DNA of 37,795 bases from Bacteroidota bacterium. GTDB taxonomy: Bacteria > Bacteroidota > Bacteroidia > SXHM01. Numbering within the stretch: position 1 is the stretch's first letter; each line of letters opens with the position of its first letter. The stretch covers positions 1 to 37,795 of the forward strand of contig CANJWH010000029.1 in the NCBI GenBank assembly GCA_947478465.1. Direction: 5' to 3'. The notes under the pieces are model-generated. The model saw only the letters and a program-made list of their open reading frames with translations, was not told the origin of the DNA and searched no databases. Both the position numbers and the translations under genes were made by a program. Below, piece by piece: positions 1-7,068 of this stretch.

Positions 1-383
1 AAACCTTCGTTACCTCCGAAGTAAGGATCTGGCACAGATTGATTCTTTCCGGGGTTAACTACATTCATTATCATCTCCACTTTATGCTCATCTAATTCAC
101 AAGTAGCAAGTTTCAGAACATCCCGGTAATTTGAGCTATCCATTACGTAGATTTTATCAAAATCATGAAAATCATTTTTTATAAACGGGCGCGCAACTAA
201 ATATGAAATATCTATTCCGTATTTTTTTGCAACAGCAATCGCTCTGGGGTCGGGGTTTTCGCCCTTATGACCGGAATAGGTTCCGGCAGAATCAACAATT
301 ATATCCAGGTTATTCTGTTTCACTTTAAAACGCAAAATGCCGTCAGCCAAAGGCGAACGGCATATATTGCCAAGGCAAACCAT
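1..383 (-). CDS. low-molecular-weight protein tyrosine phosphatase (3' end cut by window edge)
   Basis: This is a cytoplasmic low-molecular-weight phosphotyrosine phosphatase. I read 127 codons before the window edge; the family is usually about 150-160 residues, so roughly the last 25-30 residues are missing. The P-loop C-x5-R is at the very N-terminus (VCLGNICRS, Cys3 nucleophile), and the general-acid loop is present as PDPYFGG near the visible end. The family-typical HKGENPDPRA and DFDKIYVMDSSN segments are also visible. The Met just before VCLGN is the only ATG; homologues usually begin a few residues earlier (K-I-L-M-V-C), so a non-ATG start (ATT or the TTG at 420-422) overlapping the end of dnaA cannot be excluded. 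It follows dnaA with a 13-bp gap and is probably co-transcribed. Its target is unknown. Confidence 0.9.
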   Translation of the reverse strand, partial: MVCLGNICRSPLADGILRFKVKQNNLDIIVDSAGTYSGHKGENPDPRAIAVAKKYGIDISYLVARPFIKNDFHDFDKIYVMDSSNYRDVLKLATCELDEHKVEMIMNVVNPGKNQSVPDPYFGGNEG

Positions 384-396
384 AAGAATTTTTTTC

Positions 397-1827
397 TTAC
401 TGGATGCTGATTTTTTTATCAAGCTCAGTGATGTATGCTTTGAAACGTTTATCGGTATCCATCAGATTATTCACAGTGCGGCAGGCGTGCAAAACAGTTG
501 CGTGATCTTTACCTCCGCAGTGCATTCCAATATTTGCAAGTGATGATTTAGTCATCGTTTTTGCAAAATACATTGCAATCTGGCGAGCCTGAACTACTTC
601 GCGTTTGCGGGTTTTAGATTTAAGTAACTCAATAGGTAACTCAAAATAATCGCAAACAACTTTTTGTATGTAGTCAATAGAAACTTCGCGAGCTGTGTTT
701 TTTACAAACTTATCAATCATCAATTTAGCAAGATCAATGGTGATTGCTTTTTTGTTGAGTGATGATTGCGCCAATAATGAAATCAAAGCACCTTCCAATT
801 CACGAACATTTGAAGTAATGCTGTAAGCTAAATATTCAATTACATCTTTCGGAAGCTCAATTCCATCAGCATATAATTTCTTTTGCAAAATTCCGATACG
901 TGTTTCCAGTTCAGGAACCTGCAAATCTGCAGAAAGACCCCATTTGAAACGTGAAAGCAGACGTTGCTCCATTCCCTGCATTTCAACAGGAGCTTTATCT
1001 GAAGTCAAAATCAATTGTTTACCTGTTTGGTGCAAGTGATTAAAAATGTGAAAGAATACATCCTGCGTTTTTTCTTTTCCTGAAAAATACTGAACATCAT
1101 CAATAATAAGCACATCCATCATTTGATAGAAATGCACAAAATCATTTTGACTGTTGCTTTTTATAGCATCAATAAATTGTTGCGTAAATTTCTCTGATGA
1201 AACATACAGCACAGTTTTTTCCGGGAAATTATTTTTTATCTGAATTCCAATTGCATGCGCTAAGTGTGTTTTTCCTAAACCAACACTTCCATAAATAAGC
1301 AGCGGATTGAAAGAGGTTCCTCCTGGTTTGTTTGAAACTGCAAATCCTGCAGAGCGTGCAAGACGATTACATTCACCTTCAATATAATTATCGAACGTGT
1401 AGTTAATGTTGAGTTGTGAATCAACATTCATCTTGCGCAACCCCGGAATAATAAACGGATTCTTAATTGTGCTGCTGTTTAAATCAACAGGCATTGATAC
1501 AGGTTCGTTTTTAGTTCCGTTGGATGATGAACCAGGAATACGTACCGTATATGGTTTGTTGCTGCTCAACACATTTTCCATAACGATATTATACTCCAGT
1601 CTTCCTTCCGCACCTAATTCTTTGCGGATAGTTTTTTTCAAAAGGGAAATGTAATGCTCCTCAAGCCACTCGTAAAAGAACTGACTTGGAACCTGGATGG
1701 TTAATACACTACCATCTAATTTTACCGGAGTAATAGGTGAAAACCAAGTTTTAAAACTTTGTTCATTTACGTTGTCCTTAATTATTGCAAGACAATTTTC
1801 CCAAACTTGTGTAACACTTTTCTTCAT
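397..1827 (-). CDS. dnaA: chromosomal replication initiator protein DnaA
   Basis: DnaA binds DnaA boxes at oriC, oligomerises with ATP and opens the origin. The 476-residue protein is of normal length. Domain I is at about 1-80, a linker at about 85-140, and the AAA+ domain at about 141-345 with Walker A GSVGLGKT (180-187), Walker B LIIDD (240-244), an arginine-finger type LLSRF (290-294) and sensor-2 RELEGAL (342-348). The DNA-binding domain IV is at about 375-476 with the DnaA signature around 415-450, including GGKDHATVLHA; the family more often has GGRDH. The start is supported by a rare good Shine-Dalgarno site 6 nt upstream. The upstream 126 bp hold no clear DnaA boxes, so the origin is not obviously here. 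The tyrosine phosphatase gene follows at once. Confidence 0.98.
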   Translation of the reverse strand: MKKSVTQVWENCLAIIKDNVNEQSFKTWFSPITPVKLDGSVLTIQVPSQFFYEWLEEHYISLLKKTIRKELGAEGRLEYNIVMENVLSSNKPYTVRIPGSSSNGTKNEPVSMPVDLNSSTIKNPFIIPGLRKMNVDSQLNINYTFDNYIEGECNRLARSAGFAVSNKPGGTSFNPLLIYGSVGLGKTHLAHAIGIQIKNNFPEKTVLYVSSEKFTQQFIDAIKSNSQNDFVHFYQMMDVLIIDDVQYFSGKEKTQDVFFHIFNHLHQTGKQLILTSDKAPVEMQGMEQRLLSRFKWGLSADLQVPELETRIGILQKKLYADGIELPKDVIEYLAYSITSNVRELEGALISLLAQSSLNKKAITIDLAKLMIDKFVKNTAREVSIDYIQKVVCDYFELPIELLKSKTRKREVVQARQIAMYFAKTMTKSSLANIGMHCGGKDHATVLHACRTVNNLMDTDKRFKAYITELDKKISIQ

Positions 1828-1833
1828 TTGTTG

Positions 1834-1840
1834 TCTCCTA
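1834..1840 (-). promoter_or_regulatory. Shine-Dalgarno site of dnaA
   Basis: The sequence TAGGAGA lies 6 nt upstream of the dnaA ATG. It stands out because most genes in this window have only A-rich leaders with no purine SD core, as is usual in Bacteroidota. It fixes the dnaA start at 1827. Confidence 0.6.
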
Positions 1841-1953
1841 CAATTTTATATTTTGTTCGCTTTCGCGTGAATTTCAATTTCGTTGTAAAGAAAAATTAAT
1901 TTTTTGAATCCACTGCAAATTTTCTTGAAAAATATTTTATAAAAATTTTCGCA

Positions 1954-2886
1954 TTACTCTTGTTTATGTGAAATATTTTTTAAAGAAGATTTTACAGATT
2001 TCTTTTTTGATTTTTTTTCTAAATACAAATCTATTTTCCCTAAGTTGATTCCCGCCCAACCTACCTGATTGATTAGCACATCTTTGCCCTTTCTATTTAA
2101 AGCTACTATTGGTTTTTCTAAAAAGGTATGTGTATGCCCACCTATGATAATATCAATGTTTTCAGTGCTTTCAGCAAGAATTTTGTCACTTACTTTTTTA
2201 ATTCCGTATTCATATCCAAGATGCGAGAGGCAAATTACAATATCGCATTTCAATTCATTTTTCAGCAAAGTACTCATCTCATTTGCTTTTATTATAGGGT
2301 CAAGATAAATTGTATTTTGATAAAGATGTTTAGAAACAAGTCCGTCTAACTCAACACCCAAACCAAATACTCCGATTTTAATTCCTCCTCTTTCAAAAAT
2401 TTTGTGTGTGATGGTTTTATTTTTCATCACCGTATCAGAAAAATCGTAATTGGAGCAGATGAATGGAAATGTTGCATTAGGTAACTGTTTGTGCAATCCT
2501 TCTATACCATTATCAAAATCATGATTGCCAATTGTTGCTGCATCGTATTTCATTTGCGACATCAACTTCAATTCCAACTCACCTTTGTAAAAATTAAAAT
2601 ACGGAGTTCCCTGAAAAATATCACCGGCATCAAATAATAAAACATGTTCTTCTTCTTTTCTTATTTGATTGATGATCTCTGCGCGCCTGGCAACTCCGGC
2701 CATTCCAGGATATTTAGGATCGTTGAGTGGAAAGGGATCAATACGACTGTGAACATCATTTGTATGAAGAATGGAAATTTTTACTACTTCATTATAAGCC
2801 AGTGCTTCCAGAGGAATAAAATTCCATGCCGCAACTCCTGCAGTACCAAGTAATGTTGTTCTTATAAATTCTCTTCTACTGGTCAT
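1954..2886 (-). CDS. 5'-nucleotidase/metallophosphoesterase, N-terminal catalytic half, Tat-exported
   Basis: This is the calcineurin-like dinuclear-metal domain of the UshA/5'-nucleotidase family, which hydrolyses nucleotides or UDP-sugars outside the cytoplasm. It begins with a twin-arginine signal (SRREFIR at 3-9). The five metal-site blocks are all present: HTNDVHS (D44, H46), DAGD (D86), GNHD (N121, H122), SHLGYE (H222) and GGHTHTF (H251, H253). At 310 residues it stops after the catalytic domain: the substrate-binding C-terminal domain is encoded by the separate upstream gene, whose end overlaps this start by 11 bp, so the two are translationally coupled. The lysine-rich tail shows no membrane segment. 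Substrate specificity cannot be read from the sequence. Confidence 0.93.
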   Translation of the reverse strand: MTSRREFIRTTLLGTAGVAAWNFIPLEALAYNEVVKISILHTNDVHSRIDPFPLNDPKYPGMAGVARRAEIINQIRKEEEHVLLFDAGDIFQGTPYFNFYKGELELKLMSQMKYDAATIGNHDFDNGIEGLHKQLPNATFPFICSNYDFSDTVMKNKTITHKIFERGGIKIGVFGLGVELDGLVSKHLYQNTIYLDPIIKANEMSTLLKNELKCDIVICLSHLGYEYGIKKVSDKILAESTENIDIIIGGHTHTFLEKPIVALNRKGKDVLINQVGWAGINLGKIDLYLEKKSKKKSVKSSLKNISHKQE

Positions 2887-3661
2887 TTGTTAGTCTTCCT
2901 CCCGGATGTGGTTTTAAAGAATTGCCTTTCTGATTTTCATTTGTAAAATAATCAATTATGGCATCACGGATTTTATATCCTGTGGTTTCCACCTTAATCG
3001 CATTTTTAAAGAACTCCATCTTGTCACCACCAGTTGCCAGATAATCTGAGGTAATCACTTTGTAATTTTTATTTTTATCAAACGGCACACCTTTAATTAA
3101 AGCCTGAGCATTAGGTTGACTCATGCTTTTAATTTGCAAACCGGAAACAGGTTGTCCGCCAACCTCTTTAATATATTGAATAAGTTCCGAAATTTTTTCA
3201 CCGCTAAGAGTAACAACTACAATTTCATTTTCAAAGGGCATTAACTCAAATACTTTTCCTTTTATGATTTCGCCTTTGGGAAGTGAAACGCGCAAGCCAC
3301 CATTGTTCAGCAAACAAAAGTCTGCATACCTAAAATCATCTGGGCGGTAACGCTCATTCCCCTTTTCAAAAACTATATCAGCAACAAGATTTCCTAATGA
3401 ACCTTCGGGCTGAGACTTTTCAAAAATCGTTTCTGAAATTATCAGTACTTCGTTCATTTCTTTTTCCAAATCCTCTTTATACGGCTCTATTAGTTGCTTT
3501 ACTGAAACATCCTCTTTATTACTGTCATTTGCTACTATATTAATAAGACTGCTTTCCTCTTTTATAAATTTAGCAGGTACAGAACAGGCTGCAAGAATAA
3601 AGAGCAAAGAATAAAGACAGTTTCTTTTGCGGAAATATGAAAACGGAAAAGGCATGCACAA
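2876..3661 (-). CDS. 5'-nucleotidase C-terminal (substrate-binding) domain lipoprotein
   Basis: The 261-residue protein matches the C-terminal domain of 5'-nucleotidases (landmarks NLVADIVFE, NNGGLRVSLPKGEI, LMPFENEIVVV, TSDYLATGGDKM). This domain binds the nucleoside part of the substrate and in canonical enzymes sits after the metallophosphoesterase domain in the same chain. Here it comes first, as a separate lipoprotein: the N-terminus has a hydrophobic stretch ending in the lipobox LAAC (about residues 23-26). A second Met two codons downstream (3655) could also be the start. The next gene supplies the catalytic domain and overlaps by 11 bp. The likely arrangement is a lipid-anchored binding subunit paired with a Tat-exported catalytic subunit. 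The gene is divergent from the thioesterase at 3714. Confidence 0.9.
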   Translation of the reverse strand: MCMPFPFSYFRKRNCLYSLLFILAACSVPAKFIKEESSLINIVANDSNKEDVSVKQLIEPYKEDLEKEMNEVLIISETIFEKSQPEGSLGNLVADIVFEKGNERYRPDDFRYADFCLLNNGGLRVSLPKGEIIKGKVFELMPFENEIVVVTLSGEKISELIQYIKEVGGQPVSGLQIKSMSQPNAQALIKGVPFDKNKNYKVITSDYLATGGDKMEFFKNAIKVETTGYKIRDAIIDYFTNENQKGNSLKPHPGGRLTNDQ

Positions 3662-3713
3662 GTGTAAGGAATTTCAACCAAAGGGATTTACTAATTTGGC
3701 ACAAAATATTTTC

Positions 3714-4118
3714 ATGTTCACAAACGAAATAAAAATAAGAACACGCTATGCAGAAATAGATCGCATGGGTTTTGTCTATTACGGAAACTATGCACAATAT
3801 TATGAGGTTGCCCGTGTTGAAGCCATGCGCAACCTTGGGTTCAATTATAAAGATTTTGAAGACAACGGATTAATTATGCCCGTGCTTGACTTTTCGGTTA
3901 AGTATTTAAAAGCTGCATTATATGACGAAGAACTAACAGTAAAATTATTCATCAAAGAATTACCAACTCTGCGTATTCATTTTGACTACGAGACTTACAA
4001 TGGAAAGGGAGAATTACTAAATACGGCAAGAACCACACTCGTTTTTACCGACAAGAAGACATTAAAACCTCTTCGTCCTCCTGTTGGATTCACAAATGCA
4101 TTGGGAAAATTTTTCTAA
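3714..4118 (+). CDS. acyl-CoA thioesterase, YbgC/4HBT hotdog family
   Basis: This is a cytoplasmic single-hotdog thioesterase of 134 residues, the normal size. The motif RYAEIDRMGFVYYGNYA matches the 4HBT/YbgC active-site segment; D16 is the expected catalytic acid and the following YYEVAR helix is typical. YbgC-type enzymes hydrolyse short or medium acyl-CoAs. I chose the ATG at 3714 because the open frame extending upstream to 3627 encodes 29 residues of non-conserved sequence that would overlap the divergent lipoprotein gene. The gene is alone on its strand, followed by an unrelated barrel gene 51 bp downstream. The natural substrate is unknown. Confidence 0.9.
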   Translation: MFTNEIKIRTRYAEIDRMGFVYYGNYAQYYEVARVEAMRNLGFNYKDFEDNGLIMPVLDFSVKYLKAALYDEELTVKLFIKELPTLRIHFDYETYNGKGELLNTARTTLVFTDKKTLKPLRPPVGFTNALGKFF

Positions 4119-4127
4119 TTCTGTGTT

Positions 4128-4155
4128 TTTGCACAAATACTAAAACTTAGTTTTG
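4128..4155 (+). promoter_or_regulatory. Bacteroidota-type promoter inside an inverted repeat
   Basis: TTTG at 4128-4131, then 16 nt, then TAGTTTTG at 4148-4155 matches the TTTG...TAnnTTTG pattern, with a spacing slightly below the usual 19. The ATG of the downstream barrel gene is 14 nt after the -7 element. The -7 element lies in the right arm of the inverted repeat at 4131-4158. Confidence 0.4.
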
Positions 4156-4158
4156 TGC
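4131..4158. repeat. inverted repeat GCACAAA...TTTGTGC
   Basis: The arms GCACAAA (4131-4137) and TTTGTGC (4152-4158) are perfect; inside them CTAA (4140-4143) can pair with TTAG (4147-4150). There is no T-run after it, so it is a poor terminator. It could be an operator overlapping the promoter, or a weak terminator of the thioesterase gene. Confidence 0.45.
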
Positions 4159-4169
4159 GTTTATAAAAT

Positions 4170-4739
4170 ATGTTGAAGTATTTTCTCTTATTCATTTTCT
4201 CACTGTTTGCAGTTTGCAGTTTTTCGCAGGATGCAAAAAGAAGCAAATTCTCTGCAGGGCTGAGTATTGGTTACAAAACCCCGAATGGTTTGGGATTTAT
4301 TTTGTCATATCACGCTAATCGTGTTGTACAGGTTGATTTAATGGGTGGCTATACCCGATACAATGGAGCTAAGTTTGCTGCAGGTGGAAAAATTTATCCG
4401 TTAAAGCCGATGAAAGTAAATCCGTTTATTTCAGCAACATATTCAATAACCACTGGCGCAGATGTAAAGGCTGGTTTTGTACAACAACAAAAAGAACATT
4501 ACCGCACTTTCACTAATCAATATATTGTTGCCGGATTAGGAATTACAATATTAGGAGAAGAAACCGGTCACTCGCTTCAAGTAGGTTATAGTTTAGTGCT
4601 AAACACTCCTGTAGTGCAATCATACGACATGGGAAATGGGTACTATGCCAGCCGCGACAGGGTTATGAACAGTCTTAAAAGTGGCATTATGGCAACTTAT
4701 AATCTGTTTATCTTTTTTAATAAACCTAGAAAACGATAA
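4170..4739 (+). CDS. exported outer-membrane beta-barrel protein, function unknown
   Basis: The 189-residue protein has a clear signal peptide (LKYFLLFIFSLFAVCSFSQ, cleavage about residue 20) followed by alternating hydrophobic/aromatic strands with glycine turns, such as FSAGLSIGYKT, LGFILSYH, VVQVDLMGGYTRY and HSLQVGYSLVL. This is the look of a small 8-stranded outer-membrane barrel. The basic C-terminus (FFNKPRKR) departs from the usual terminal aromatic residue. I recognise no specific family. The gene has its own promoter candidate and ends at a bidirectional terminator, so it appears monocistronic. Confidence 0.75.
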   Translation: MLKYFLLFIFSLFAVCSFSQDAKRSKFSAGLSIGYKTPNGLGFILSYHANRVVQVDLMGGYTRYNGAKFAAGGKIYPLKPMKVNPFISATYSITTGADVKAGFVQQQKEHYRTFTNQYIVAGLGITILGEETGHSLQVGYSLVLNTPVVQSYDMGNGYYASRDRVMNSLKSGIMATYNLFIFFNKPRKR

Positions 4740-4743
4740 AATA

Positions 4744-4771
4744 AAAATGCAGAACAATTGTTCTGCATTTT
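4744..4771. terminator. bidirectional terminator, perfect 28-bp palindrome
   Basis: Bases 4744-4771 are a perfect palindrome with GC-containing stem TGCAGAAC/GTTCTGCA flanked by AAAA and TTTT. It sits between the 3' ends of the convergent genes ending at 4739 (+) and 4796 (-) and gives a hairpin followed by a short U-run in both directions. Confidence 0.8.
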
Positions 4772-4795
4772 CAAAAATTGGTTAAAGAAAGGAAA

Positions 4796-5416
4796 CTACC
4801 CTCCTATCTGTTTCTTCCATGCACCCACTCTCTTACTGCTTTCTTCCATTACTTTAAAAATTACAGATGCCCAATAGTTACGTACGCCAAAACCTCCTGC
4901 TTTTCCTGAAAGTTTCTCGGAGAGGATAACTTCCTTTGTTGCGATGTTGAAGAAGGTGACATAAATAAAACCCATCTCCTTGGATTTGTCAAACGACTCA
5001 ACAATAAAGACCAAACCCAATCCTTCTTTTTCGGTGCCATTGTATTTTTTTACCATTCCCGCAATTTCTGATTTGTCAAAAGTATAACTGCCTGATTGAA
5101 CCCATTCGCCCGGATTTATTTTTTCATTCACGGCTTCAACTGCAAGAATATCATTTACCACTTCACCTTTTTTGAAAAATTTACGCACATCATATTTTTC
5201 AGACTCACTTAAAACAAGATTATTCCAAGCAGGAACATAACGCTTTTGAATATCATAAGGGTCGGTAAAACCCTCAGTACCTACCAATTTAGAATGCGAC
5301 ATATCCACTCCAAACCAAATTATTTTAGCTGAGTTAAAAAGCTCTGCATTAGATTGGGCATTAATTGAGCAAATAGAAGAAAGGATAAAAAAAGAAAACA
5401 GAAATGATTTTTTCAT
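4796..5416 (-). CDS. exported protein of unknown function
   Basis: The 206-residue protein has a signal peptide (MKKSFLFSFFILSSICSINA, then QSNAE), so it is periplasmic or secreted; there is no lipobox and no later membrane segment. The mature part carries motifs I know only as hypothetical Bacteroidota protein sequence: KIIWFGVDMSHSKLVG, then a lysine/glutamate-rich middle and LVFIVESFDK, YVTFFNIATKEV and GFGVRNYWA near the end. I chose the ATG at 5416 because the frame extended to 5470 runs through the terminator and promoter of this locus. It lies downstream of another small exported protein but has a terminator and promoter between them. No function is assigned. Confidence 0.8.
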   Translation of the reverse strand: MKKSFLFSFFILSSICSINAQSNAELFNSAKIIWFGVDMSHSKLVGTEGFTDPYDIQKRYVPAWNNLVLSESEKYDVRKFFKKGEVVNDILAVEAVNEKINPGEWVQSGSYTFDKSEIAGMVKKYNGTEKEGLGLVFIVESFDKSKEMGFIYVTFFNIATKEVILSEKLSGKAGGFGVRNYWASVIFKVMEESSKRVGAWKKQIGG

Positions 5417-5438
5417 TTTGGGGGTTTTAGATTTTTCA

Positions 5439-5467
5439 CAAAAATAAAACCCTGCTGCAAAATGCAA
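5439..5467 (-). promoter_or_regulatory. TAnnTTTG promoter overlapping the upstream gene's terminator
   Basis: On the minus strand TTG (5467-5465), 18 nt, then TATTTTTG (5446-5439) matches the Bacteroidota promoter pattern. The ATG at 5416 lies 22 nt downstream. The promoter occupies the stem and T-run of the terminator at 5444-5479. Confidence 0.5.
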
Positions 5468-5479
5468 CAAGGGTTTTAT
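5444..5479 (-). terminator. intrinsic terminator of the 5498-6103 gene
   Basis: The arms ATAAAACCCT (5444-5453) and AGGGTTTTAT (5470-5479) pair perfectly over 10 bp, with a second inner TGCA/TGCA helix. Read on the minus strand the hairpin is followed by a T-rich run, placed 18 bp after the stop of the 5498-6103 gene. Confidence 0.7.
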
Positions 5480-5497
5480 ATGATTTTAGTCAACTTG

Positions 5498-6103
5498 TTA
5501 TTTTATATTTTTTGCAATAAAACCTGCCAGTGTTTTTGCTGATTTAGCGTAGGCTTCTGCCAGGCGAGTTCCAGCATCAAAATCGTAACCTGCAAATTGT
5601 GAACCTGGAGAGTTCAGGATTTCAATAGTTGCAACAACTTTTCCGCCTTCTTTCAATTCATAAACCATATCGCCAAATGCAGGCATTTTAGAAATACCGA
5701 TATTCCAACCTGGCTCAAGACGGGTTGTTTTTACAACCAACGTATATTTTGCACTTGATTTCCCTTCACCTGCTGTAACACCACTTTTTTTCAAACCGTC
5801 ATTTAACAATTCGAAAAATTTAGGTTTGTAGCGGCTGTCCGGAGCGCTTTTCCATCCTTCCAGCCATTTATCCCCTTTGCCAGCTTCTTTTTTGTTATAC
5901 TCTGATACCTTTTCTGATGTGTAATCTGCTTCGGGTTGTGCTTTTTTTCCACTTCCTACCTTTAACTGGCTGTAATCAAATTCAACATTCAGTTCGCTTT
6001 GTCCTTTAAGACCGCTTACGCTGCCTGATTTTAAAACAGCCTTTTGAGCATATGTTAAACTGAATAGCATTAGTGCACCTAATGATAATGTAATGTTTTT
6101 CAT
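5498..6103 (-). CDS. exported protein of unknown function
   Basis: The 201-residue protein has a signal peptide (MKNITLSLGALMLFSLTYA, then QKAVLK). The mature chain is rich in Gly, Lys and Ser, with a predicted alpha/beta core including AKYTLVVKTTRLEPGWNI, DMVYELKEGGKVVATIEI and a C-terminal helix GTRLAEAYAKSAKTLAGFI. The last two segments recall DUF4410-like lipoproteins, where a beta layer is followed by an AYxxAGxxLA helix, but I am not confident of that link. It has a good promoter (6130-6159) and a terminator right after the stop, so it is probably transcribed alone. The gene after it is also a small exported protein. Confidence 0.8.
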   Translation of the reverse strand: MKNITLSLGALMLFSLTYAQKAVLKSGSVSGLKGQSELNVEFDYSQLKVGSGKKAQPEADYTSEKVSEYNKKEAGKGDKWLEGWKSAPDSRYKPKFFELLNDGLKKSGVTAGEGKSSAKYTLVVKTTRLEPGWNIGISKMPAFGDMVYELKEGGKVVATIEILNSPGSQFAGYDFDAGTRLAEAYAKSAKTLAGFIAKNIK

Positions 6104-6129
6104 TTTAGTTTTATTTTTGGTTTAGTTGA

Positions 6130-6159
6130 CAAATGTAAAAAAGATAAATGATTGACAAA
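6130..6159 (-). promoter_or_regulatory. Bacteroidota-type promoter of the 5498-6103 gene
   Basis: On the minus strand TTTG (6159-6156), 18 nt, then TACATTTG (6137-6130): a full match to TTTG-N18/19-TAnnTTTG. The ATG at 6103 is 26 nt downstream of the -7 element. Confidence 0.6.
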
Positions 6160-6247
6160 ATGATTAATCCTTCTAGATTTCTTAACTATTGCTAATCAAA
6201 AAGAAAGTTTTAATTTTAACCGCACTGTATGAATTTGTTTTAGTTGC

Positions 6248-6982
6248 ATGGCAAAAAGAATTTCTCTGCTCTTAACTGCATCATTTCTAATCTCCTCTTA
6301 TTGCTTTGCTCAAAGTTTTACCCTTGGCATTCATGCGCAGGCAAAAAGCACATGGCTCATTAATACAGCTGTGCTTGGAGCAAGTGTTGCGCAAGAAGCA
6401 AAACCTTCATTTGGCTGGGGTGGTGGTATAACTGCTAACCTCTACTTTAATCAACAAATAGATACCTACCTTGGAATGGGGATGGAATTGAATTTTGGAA
6501 ATTTTGTGCAACGCTATAGCGGAAGGGTTAGTAATGTGCCTACCCTTTCTAATTATGATTCGAAAATAAATCTGCTTTACCTGGATATTCCTTTATATGC
6601 AAAACTGGTTTTACGGTATGGAACTTTTATTGAAGCCGGGATGCAATTTTCAATGCTTGCGGGTGCCAGTTATAAATCAACAGGCGGACTTGAAACTAAT
6701 TCTAATGTTTCAGCAAAATTCACTCCTTATTATTATGCACCTTTACTTGGCTTAGGAGCCGATTTTGCCGCTACAGATGACATTTATATTATTGCCGGAG
6801 TGCGTTTAGTTTATGGATTAAGTGATTTATCCGGTGTTGACGGCCAGGGCAATGCTTTAAAAGGTAATTCTGATTACTCAGGCGCAAAAACTCATGCTGC
6901 CTATGCAGCACTAAACATTGGCGCCTACTACCGTTTTGACTACGGTGAATACGGGAAATCCGGAAAAGGAAGAAGGCGATAA
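6248..6982 (+). CDS. PorT-like outer-membrane beta-barrel protein
   Basis: The 244-residue protein starts with a signal peptide (KRISLLLTASFLISSYCFA, then QSFTLG). The mature chain is a series of amphipathic strands: FTLGIHAQ, GWGGGITANLYF, YLGMGMELNFG, LYLDIPLYAKL, TFIEAGMQFSMLAG, LLGLGADF, IYIIAGVRLVYGL and ALNIGAYYRFDYG. The LDIPLYAKL-x-G pattern is characteristic of the outer-membrane beta-barrel family that includes PorT-like proteins. A short basic tail (KSGKGRRR) follows the last strand. It is divergent from the 5498-6103 gene. Individual function is unknown; PorT itself is a T9SS component, but this general family is very large and the link is not specific. Confidence 0.8.
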   Translation: MAKRISLLLTASFLISSYCFAQSFTLGIHAQAKSTWLINTAVLGASVAQEAKPSFGWGGGITANLYFNQQIDTYLGMGMELNFGNFVQRYSGRVSNVPTLSNYDSKINLLYLDIPLYAKLVLRYGTFIEAGMQFSMLAGASYKSTGGLETNSNVSAKFTPYYYAPLLGLGADFAATDDIYIIAGVRLVYGLSDLSGVDGQGNALKGNSDYSGAKTHAAYAALNIGAYYRFDYGEYGKSGKGRRR

Positions 6983-7006
6983 TTCTTTTTTTATTTTTTA
7001 TGGAAT

Positions 7007-7041
7007 TTGGTTTTTCGGTGCATCCATTGTGCGAAAACCAA
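7007..7041. repeat. intergenic inverted repeat
   Basis: TTGGTTTTTCG (7007-7017) pairs with CGAAAACCAA (7032-7041) with one bulged T and a 14-nt loop. It lies between the barrel gene ending at 6982 and the DUF4139 gene starting at 7069. It has no trailing T-run, so a regulatory hairpin is as likely as a terminator. Confidence 0.35.
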
Positions 7042-7068
7042 TAATTATTTACCCTAAAAAATAAAAAC

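Noticed and set aside
1828-1953. Chromosome origin next to dnaA
   Set aside because: The 126 bp are AT-rich but contain no TTATCCACA-type boxes in either orientation that I could see.
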